Under the pieces are notes generated by a model, which was not told the origin of the DNA, did no database searches, and saw nothing but the letters and a program-made list of their open reading frames with translations. 64,000 nucleotides of DNA from contig NC_061797.1 in the NCBI RefSeq assembly GCF_021462225.1, forward strand, positions 41,496,147-41,560,146. The letters run 5' to 3'. The position numbers and the translations under genes were made by a program. This DNA is from Girardinichthys multiradiatus (Eukaryota; Chordata; Actinopteri; Cyprinodontiformes; Goodeidae). The first letter of the stretch is position 1. Every line of letters begins with the position of its first letter. Positions 60,401 through 64,000 of the stretch are shown here, in pieces.

Positions 60401-62548
60401 TGTTTGGTAGTAATACCTTCGCTTTTGTATGGTTTTTGAATGTAGTACATGGTGAAAGGATCTGATTTTCTTTGGCTAGTTAAGTTAAAATAAAGCAAAT
60501 TTCTACAATAATGTTACTGTAGATACAGCAGCTGCCATGTGATCATATGAATATAGTGCAACTTCTTGTGTTTTATAAATCCACAATCACAAGTAAATAA
60601 TTTGTTGTATTGAATGCATTAAGTAGTCTGGTGCAGCTACATGTTGTGCTTATACTGCTCAAAAACAGGTAAAACTAATCAACATCTTTCGTGGGTAGAT
60701 GCATTGATACATATTTGTCACATTTGTCAACACATGGAAGCTCTAAATGTCTAGTTTTATTTTTGCCTTAATCTAATAATATCTAAAGCTTTAAATTGTT
60801 CCAAACCTTCATAGTGACAGAAAATAATGCGAATTTTAGCTTCTACACAGATTTAAATATTTACATAAACACAATTTTGCACAGGGGTGCACGGTGCGCA
60901 GTTGGTAGCACTCATTCATACTCCACATACCCTTAGGTGTATGAATGTGCATGGTTGGTTGTGTGTTGCCCTGCGATGGACTGGCGACCGGTCCAGGGTG
61001 TACCCTGCCTCTCGCCGGTAGACTGCTGGAGATAGGCACCAGCTTCCCCGTGACCCACTATGGAATAACTGGTAGAAAATGACTGACTGATTGGCTATTT
61101 TACACACTTCTATCATTATGGTTAAAGTTGTACAGTAAAAAAATGTTTATGACCAATACAGTTTACCCAGTTTGCACACTGCTACCATCAATATTAACTA
61201 AAGTTTTCTACAGAATATCTTAAACTTGGAATAGTTTATGCACATAATTTAACCCCTGTGGGCGAAACCATGATCTCGCCTAGGGCAACCAAATGGCTGT
61301 AGCTCTGAGTCTTTGCAAAGATGAATGGGCAAAAATGTCAGTCTCTACATTGTCAAGCCTGGTACAGACATACCCCAAGAAAATTGCAGCAGTTATTGAG
61401 GTAAAAATTGGTTCTAAAAACTGAATACAAATTCATGCCACTCTTTTCAGATTTTTACTTGTAAAAATCCCATGTATCATTCTTTTCTTCAACTTCACAA
61501 TTATGCTCCGCTTATATTTGGTCTATCACATAAAATTCAAGTGAAATGCATTGAAGTTTGTGGTTGTAATGAGACAAAATGCGAAAGGTTCAAGGGGTAT
61601 GAATACTTTCACAAGGTCTTGTGCTAAATTTAATAAATGATCTCCTCACTTACTTTTTGAGTTGCAGGCCCAGACTGAAGCCTTCTTTATTTGAAGGCTG
61701 AAACACTTCTACTGACGGCTCTGAATAAATAAAGATGACTAACATCATTACAGACTCGACAGAAAAACACTGAAGTTCTTTTCCAATCTCCCACGCGTAT
61801 GACACATATTGTACTCACCTCCCACACTCAGTGAGGGGCATAAATACCTAAAGTCCCTGCTAGAAAACCAACATCCACACTCGCATCTTTACTCACCGGG
61901 TCCATCGAGATACTGAGAAAGAGAAAAGCGCAGTCTCAGAATAATGGGCTCTGTTCTGATAACTTTCCAGGCTGTTGCAACCTCCTCCTGAATCAGACAC
62001 ACACACATACACACAAATATACATGGTTAGCAGCCTAATTAGGGCCATTTCTCATTGCATTAATATCTTATGAGCACCCGATGCATTATAAATGATGTGT
62101 TACTTTGCAAAATGTCAACGTTAGAACAGTACTGGGAAAAGTCAGAAGAGATGTTTGCAGTGAGAAGAGAAAGCTGACTCACATCTAAGAAGCCGATGTT
62201 AATATGAAGATCGATGTCCACATCATCAATGGTTCCATACTCCCTGCACAGAGATGCAGAAACAGATTCAGTTAATCTGTCATTATTAATGTGAACCCAT
62301 TTCTACTGATTACTCTCACTGAGTGATGAATTAAGGTTATTTTCTCCAATTTTATTTAGCTTAAAAAAATAAGAGGCAAATTTTACCTCACAACAACTTG
62401 TGTGACACCTAAAGATTTTCAGAAAAACATGATTCTGTGCATCCGTGCTATACCTGACTGAGATGGCACTGTCAGTGTAGATGTCTTTGACAGCCTCAAT
62501 GTCTGCATCTAGTTGAGGGTGGCGGTACAGGTCAGCAGCACAGCTCCC
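35258..62548 (-). CDS. parp6: PARP6, mono-ADP-ribosyltransferase (20 coding exons, first exon missing)
   Basis: PARP6 (ARTD17) transfers single ADP-ribose units from NAD+ to proteins; in mammals it is linked to cell-cycle control and dendrite growth. Exons, 5' to 3': 62548-62454, 62243-62183, 61987-61897, 61720-61654, 58274-58125, 46285-46135, 45908-45777, 44190-44095, 43929-43837, 43647-43522, 43284-43219, 43111-43044, 42829-42781, 42660-42548, 41157-41085, 38482-38413, 37537-37458, 36995-36932, 36602-36518, 35360-35258 (TAA). All join in frame: 1833 nt, 610 residues, against about 630 in human. N-terminal '[16 protein letters not shown]' and '[20 protein letters not shown]' favour PARP6 over PARP8. 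The Cys cluster '[19 protein letters not shown]' follows. The C-terminal catalytic domain has '[13 protein letters not shown]' (the NAD-binding His codon is split between 42548 and 41157), '[11 protein letters not shown]', and '[19 protein letters not shown]', with Tyr where polymerising PARPs have Glu. The a or b paralogue cannot be decided. Confidence 0.97.
35381..36300 (+). mobile_element. Decayed, internally deleted Tc1-like element in the last parp6 intron
   Basis: Begins near 'caatgccttgtaaaagtgtt' and ends near 'tccatgacactttag'. The left terminal region is followed directly by the middle of the transposase ('cactgcacattaccctaaca' at 35746, 'gctgtgggaacgcttctctt' at 35794, 'acgttcaccttccaagagaa' at 35894), so the first third of the gene is deleted. 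No working frame. Confidence 0.65.
37261..37425 (-). mobile_element. tRNA-derived SINE, reversed, in a parp6 intron
   Basis: Reverse of the family seen at 888-1300: 'tgtggcactagtggccttta' (tail), 'ggaaatgggcagagagagaa', 'gaagacatgcag', then the box-B-like 'ggaatggaatcccag'. Confidence 0.65.
37672..37748. repeat. (CA)n(TA)n compound microsatellite
   Basis: About 12 CA units run into about 25 TA units, inside a parp6 intron. Confidence 0.95.
37752..37818 (+). mobile_element. LINE 3' tail fragment with (GAATT)n end
   Basis: 'aatttcccctcagggatcaa' then 'taaagtatctttgaattg' and three GAATT units. This is a typical end of 5'-truncated fish LINEs. It abuts the TA microsatellite. Confidence 0.5.
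38650..39960 (-). mobile_element. Decayed Tc1-like element, reversed, in a parp6 intron
   Basis: Runs from the terminal region ('gagtattcataccccctaaa' at 38762, 'ttttatgtgatagaccaaca' at 38841) through reversed transposase blocks ('ttttggtctcatctaaccag' at 39364, 'gtgttccttggtcttcatga' at 39749) to 'gattgtctatcatgcatta'. Stops and indels throughout. Same family as the copies at 35381, 44340, 58385 and 62640. Confidence 0.65.
39961..41084. other. parp6 intron, nothing identified
   Basis: A+T-rich intron without a nameable repeat. The short frames at 40237-40761 on both strands have no support. Confidence 0.45.
42925..42958. repeat. (AGT)n microsatellite
   Basis: Imperfect AGT/AAT triplet run in a parp6 intron. 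Confidence 0.85.
44340..45645 (+). mobile_element. Decayed Tc1-like element in the parp6 intron 44191-45776
   Basis: Readable blocks: 'atatctctggagcagctgta' at 44521, 'gaatctgttgacaggacaac' at 44563, 'gcatcagcctaat' region, 'ttcaccttccagcagagcaa' at 45189, 'aacatacagccagagctaca' at 45215, 'gatgtgcaaacccagtagaa' at 45413. The end region is near 'cacaattattcattactttg' at 45571. Most of the first third is missing and the frame is broken many times. Confidence 0.65.
46436..47989 (-). pseudogene. Tc1-like transposase gene, interrupted by the LTR
   Basis: The N-terminal half (47989-47624) starts [19 protein letters not shown] and has two HTH modules ('[20 protein letters not shown]' and a [10 protein letters not shown] linker). 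The C-terminal half (47029-46436) has the catalytic triad of the DDE domain: Asp in 'LFSDESTF', Asp in '[10 protein letters not shown]', Glu in 'SPDLNIIEP'. The halves are in one frame once the 594 bp LTR plus duplication is removed. Compared with the copy at 57450 it lacks six residues (EAYHPD) after 'WRSPK', and an Arg codon has become TGA at 46436-46438, removing the last 15-20 residues. A cut-and-paste transposase relic, no longer functional. Confidence 0.85.
47035..47623 (+). mobile_element. Solo LTR, 589 bp, inside the Tc1 transposase gene
   Basis: Starts TGTCATGGAGTGACATTTTG, ends TTCTTCGACA, and is flanked by a perfect GGCAT duplication (47030-47034 and 47624-47628). AATAAA about 70 bp before the end serves as the LTR poly(A) signal. 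Shared edge sequences link it to 7041-8056 and, reversed, 25852-26640. Because it points opposite to parp6, its poly(A) signal is antisense to the host gene. Confidence 0.85.
48686..51147 (-). pseudogene. LINE-A ORF2: AP endonuclease and reverse transcriptase
   Basis: N-terminal endonuclease: '[11 protein letters not shown]' (51147-50893) continues after a frameshift near 50900 with '[10 protein letters not shown]', '[11 protein letters not shown]' and the catalytic 'LSDHVSVIF'. A linker follows, then RT: '[13 protein letters not shown]', '[19 protein letters not shown]', motif A '[17 protein letters not shown]', motif B '[17 protein letters not shown]', motif C '[10 protein letters not shown]' near 49200, then '[16 protein letters not shown]' and '[11 protein letters not shown]'. 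Motif A has lost its catalytic Asp (LLGL where LLDL is expected) and AFD is AFN. TAA codons lie at 49906-49904 and 49243-49241 in an otherwise continuous frame. The clade (L2, Rex1 or CR1-like) is not settled. Confidence 0.85.
51272..53145 (-). pseudogene. LINE-B ORF2 (linker and reverse transcriptase), nearly intact
   Basis: In order: '[20 protein letters not shown]', '[20 protein letters not shown]', '[17 protein letters not shown]', '[14 protein letters not shown]', '[18 protein letters not shown]', motif A '[13 protein letters not shown]', motif B '[16 protein letters not shown]', motif C '[14 protein letters not shown]', and '[16 protein letters not shown]'. The frame is open from about 53109 to 51565 except for one TAA near 52525, probably from AAA in 'NPRKAAGPDS'. 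A one-base deletion near 51568 shifts the last part ('[18 protein letters not shown]' to '[11 protein letters not shown]'), after which the frame runs straight into the GATTCT tail, so some C-terminal and 3' sequence is missing. The N-terminal endonuclease is absent because of 5' truncation. Confidence 0.8.
51272..53150 (-). mobile_element. LINE-B: 5'-truncated non-LTR retrotransposon inserted in LINE-A
   Basis: The tail on the minus strand is a short GATTCT repeat (51277-51296). Coding sequence starts abruptly at about 53150, where LINE-A sequence resumes. It is a different family from LINE-A by protein sequence and tail. 5' truncation is typical of target-primed insertion. No target duplication could be placed with confidence. 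Confidence 0.75.
53441..54658 (-). pseudogene. LINE-A ORF1 with an SGNH/esterase-like domain
   Basis: Starts [13 protein letters not shown] at 54658; an early stop follows at 54398. The middle frame (54190-53819) carries an SGNH-hydrolase-like layout: '[12 protein letters not shown]' where GDS is expected, '[20 protein letters not shown]' for the usual 'HVGTND' block, '[11 protein letters not shown]', '[14 protein letters not shown]', then '[11 protein letters not shown]' and 'FKQDGFCLN'. A proline-rich C-terminal stretch lies at 53665-53441. Esterase-type ORF1 is known from CR1/L2-group LINEs. The nucleophile Ser block is changed to GNT and several stops interrupt it, so no product is expected. 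Confidence 0.65.
54808..54840. repeat. (AAT)n microsatellite in the LINE-A leader
   Basis: A9 followed by eight AAT units. Confidence 0.9.
55018..56830 (-). mobile_element. Decayed Tc1-like element, reversed, in the large parp6 intron
   Basis: The left end 'aggggcatctcaataaatta' and the right end 'agtttaccaagatgtaccta' are degenerate inverted ends. Reversed transposase landmarks: 'gcaggcttgttgac'-type sequence near 55488, 'ggttcaggagtggcccaaaa' at 56287, 'gtgaacagctagcttctgta' at 56490 and 'ttaccctcattatggtgggt' at 56528. Same family as 29880-30850. Longer than the expected 1.6 kb, so small insertions are likely around 55600-56150. Confidence 0.65.
56831..57349. other. parp6 intron, nothing identified
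   Basis: No gene or nameable repeat between the decayed Tc1 copy and the TA microsatellite. Confidence 0.4.
57350..57397. repeat. (TA)n microsatellite
   Basis: About 24 TA units ending exactly at the left end of a Tc1-like element, a TA-targeting transposon. Confidence 0.95.
57398..58090 (-). mobile_element. Truncated Tc1-like element, same family as 46339-48175
   Basis: The left end CAGGGGTTGGACAATGAAAC is intact; the other half, including the right inverted repeat, is missing past about 58090. The remaining 690 bp encode the catalytic half of the transposase. Orientation is the same as the copy at 46339, about 11 kb away in the same intron. Confidence 0.85.
57450..58085 (-). pseudogene. 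Tc1-like transposase, catalytic half
   Basis: Open frame with a complete DDE set: Asp in 'LFSDESTF', Asp in '[11 protein letters not shown]', Glu in 'SPDLNIIES'. It carries the full C-terminus '[16 protein letters not shown]' and the '[20 protein letters not shown]' segment that is deleted in the 46436 copy. The N-terminal DNA-binding modules are absent, so it is not a working transposase. Confidence 0.85.
58385..59290 (+). mobile_element. 5' part of a decayed Tc1-like element in a parp6 intron
   Basis: Starts 'cttgcaaagcattcattctc', followed by 'gtcatgttacaaccataaac'. The body has 'aatcttgcctttatggaaga' at 58870 and 'tagtttagatcaaagcacat' at 59204. The sequence departs from the family at about 59290 and resumes at 61290. 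Confidence 0.65.
59291..61285. mobile_element. 2.0 kb insertion of unknown class splitting the Tc1 copy
   Basis: Foreign DNA between the two halves of one Tc1-like copy. The left edge reads 'ctcggcaagggcaccag' and the right edge 'ctcgcctagggcaacca', an imperfect direct rather than inverted match. No transposase or RT frame is recognisable. It contains a SINE at 60885-61085. A non-autonomous hAT-type or other element is possible. Confidence 0.4.
60885..61085 (+). mobile_element. SINE with an L2-type 3' region
   Basis: 'gcgcagttggtagcactcat', 'gccctgcgatggactggcga', 'ccggtccagggtgtaccctg', 'gactgctggagataggcacc', and the tail 'gtagaaaatgactgactgat'. Well preserved, hence young. Confidence 0.75.
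61290..61630 (+). mobile_element. 3' part of the Tc1-like copy begun at 58385
   Basis: 'tgcaaagatgaatgggcaaa' at 61313, 'acagacataccccaagaaaa' at 61362, 'acttcacaattatgctccgc' at 61491, and the terminal 'tatgaatactttcacaaggt'. It ends 24 bp from parp6 exon 61720-61654. Confidence 0.65.
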
Positions 62549-62639
62549 CTGCAACAAGCAGCACTGGTCACAGTTATAGCAGTGAATGAATTCTCAGTGG
62601 TTCCCAATTATTTTCACACACACCTACATATACCACAGC

Positions 62640-64000
62640 ACCAGCACATACTTTGCACTGCCAAAGTATTCCTACCCCTTCAACTTTTTCACATTTTATC
62701 CAACATTTTAGGCCAACTAAAAGTGCATACTTGTAAAGTGGCTGCAAAATGCTAGTTTTCAAATTTCCTACACCTAAAAATCTTAAAAGTATGGTGTGTA
62801 TACCTATTCAGACCCTTTCATCTGACACCCCTAAAAGAGATTCAGTGCAACCAGTTCCCTGCATAATTTGATTTCAGTATAAATGCTGCTGTTTTGTGAA
62901 GGCCTCAGAGGTTTGTTAGAGAACATTAGTGAACAGGCAGCATTATAAAGACCAAGCAGGGGTAGGTTATATAACAATATTTCAAGCTTTGGATATCTTA
63001 CAAAGTACGTCTCAATCCATTATCTGAAAATGGAAAAAGTATGGCACAGCTGCAAAACTACCAAGACATGGCTGTCTACCTGAAATGACAAGCTGTGCAA
63101 GGAGAACATTAATCAGAAAAGCAGCCAAGAGGCCAAATGTAGCTCTGGAAGAGCTGCAGAGATCCACAGCTCATGTGAGAGAATCTGTTGACATGACAAT
63201 TATTTATTAGATAATTACAAATCAGGCTTTTAGGGAAGACTAGAAGAAAGCCAAGAAGTCCTGTTTGCAGTTTTGCCACAAGCAATGTAGGGGACACAGC
63301 AAGCATGAGGAAGAAGGACCTCCGGTCTCATGAGATCAAAACTACCTCCACGCAAAACACTGGACATCACCTTAAACACACTGTCACCACAGAGACAAAT
63401 GGCAGCATCACGCTGTGGGTTTGTGTTCCTTCAAAAAATACAAAAAAAATACTCATAGTTGATAAGATGCATGGTATGATCCATGAACCTTGTTTTTGCT
63501 TTTGTCTGAGTTCTATGTTTTGGTTCCAATTGGTTCTGTATTCTTAATGATGCTTAGTTCTTAGTGTTAATCCATGTTTCTGCTCTGTCCTTAGTCAGCT
63601 CTCATTAGCTCCTTAGTCTTGTTCCCTAGTAAAGTTGCCATTCTTCTGTAGATAGTACTTGCCTGGTGTCTATGTCACTTATTACACATCCACAGTGTTT
63701 AGGCTCTCTTGTTTCATTGCTTCATTACTATTTTCTACTGTTGGTCTTGCTCTGGTTCCATGTTGATTTTCTTTGTGTCTAATTTGTAAAATCTATGGTT
63801 TACACATCAGTGAAGCCTCACTCCATCATGCCCTTGCTGATCTCCTTTTTGTATTTGGATTCCCATCATCCACAAAACATGTCAATGGATGGACCTATGC
63901 AGTACAATCTTGTAAGAAGGCTTTTTAGAGGCTGCTAAAGAATTAAGGCTGAGGAGGAGATCTTCCAACAGGCTAACCACCGTAAACATACAGACAGAGC
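62640..64000 (+). mobile_element. Decayed Tc1-like element running off the window
   Basis: 'ctttgcactgccaaagtatt' (left end), 'gagaacattaatcagaaaag' at 63101, 'agctgcagagatccacagct' at 63151, 'aagtcctgtttgcagttttg' at 63256, then after an insertion 'caatggatggacctatgcag', 'gaggagatcttccaacaggc' and 'cgtaaacatacagacagagc' at the window end. No open frame. Confidence 0.65.
63474..63885 (+). mobile_element. Possible solo LTR in the terminal Tc1 copy
   Basis: Sequence foreign to the Tc1 copy, T-rich with 'tagttcttagtgttaatcc' style like the other LTRs and ending 'aacatgtca' before 'atggatgg'. An ATGG lies on both sides, but a clean TG...CA with a 5 bp duplication is not visible, so the ends are approximate. 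Confidence 0.3.

Overview
The window looks like a chromosome segment of a ray-finned (teleost) fish, probably a percomorph. The evidence is one vertebrate gene with short exons and GT-AG introns, A+T-rich intergenic DNA, and a dense set of teleost repeats: several Tc1-like families, an ISL2EU/THAP-type DNA transposon, L2/Rex-type LINEs, tRNA-derived SINEs, solo LTRs and CA/TA/ATCC microsatellites. There are no operons, tRNA genes, rRNA genes or CRISPR arrays.

The only host gene I can support is parp6 (mono-ADP-ribosyltransferase PARP6/ARTD17) on the minus strand. I could place 20 coding exons from 62548 down to the stop codon at 35258. They join in frame without a stop (1833 nt, 610 codons plus TAA), with an AG acceptor and GT donor at every internal exon border. 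Only the first coding exon, about 25 residues in human PARP6, is missing and should lie beyond 64000.

Layout. 1-2010: a decayed Tc1-like copy split by two SINEs. 2119-6954: a 4.8 kb THAP-type DNA transposon with inverted ends of 250-360 bp. It carries remains of three genes (YqaJ-like, THAP transposase, Myb/SANT-like), and a Tc1 fragment is fused to its right end. 7041-8945: a solo LTR, a SINE and a LINE fragment. 10866-16115: a SINE, a broken Ty3/Gypsy pol, and an array built from a roughly 780 bp module. 16150-35257: mostly non-coding DNA with candidate conserved elements, a LINE reverse-transcriptase relic, SINEs, one reversed solo LTR and two Tc1 copies. 35258-62548: parp6, whose introns hold five copies of one Tc1-like family and a large nest. 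In the nest a LINE (LINE-A) is interrupted by a second LINE (LINE-B) and by a Tc1 element, and that Tc1 is itself split by a solo LTR. 62640-64000: another Tc1 copy with an inserted LTR-like block.

I did not find a demonstrably new biological system. The most informative structures are the nested insertion in the parp6 intron, whose 3' end lies about 20 bp from a splice acceptor; the three-gene THAP transposon; and the 780 bp modular repeat. Transposon family names come from recalled family features and were not checked by any search.
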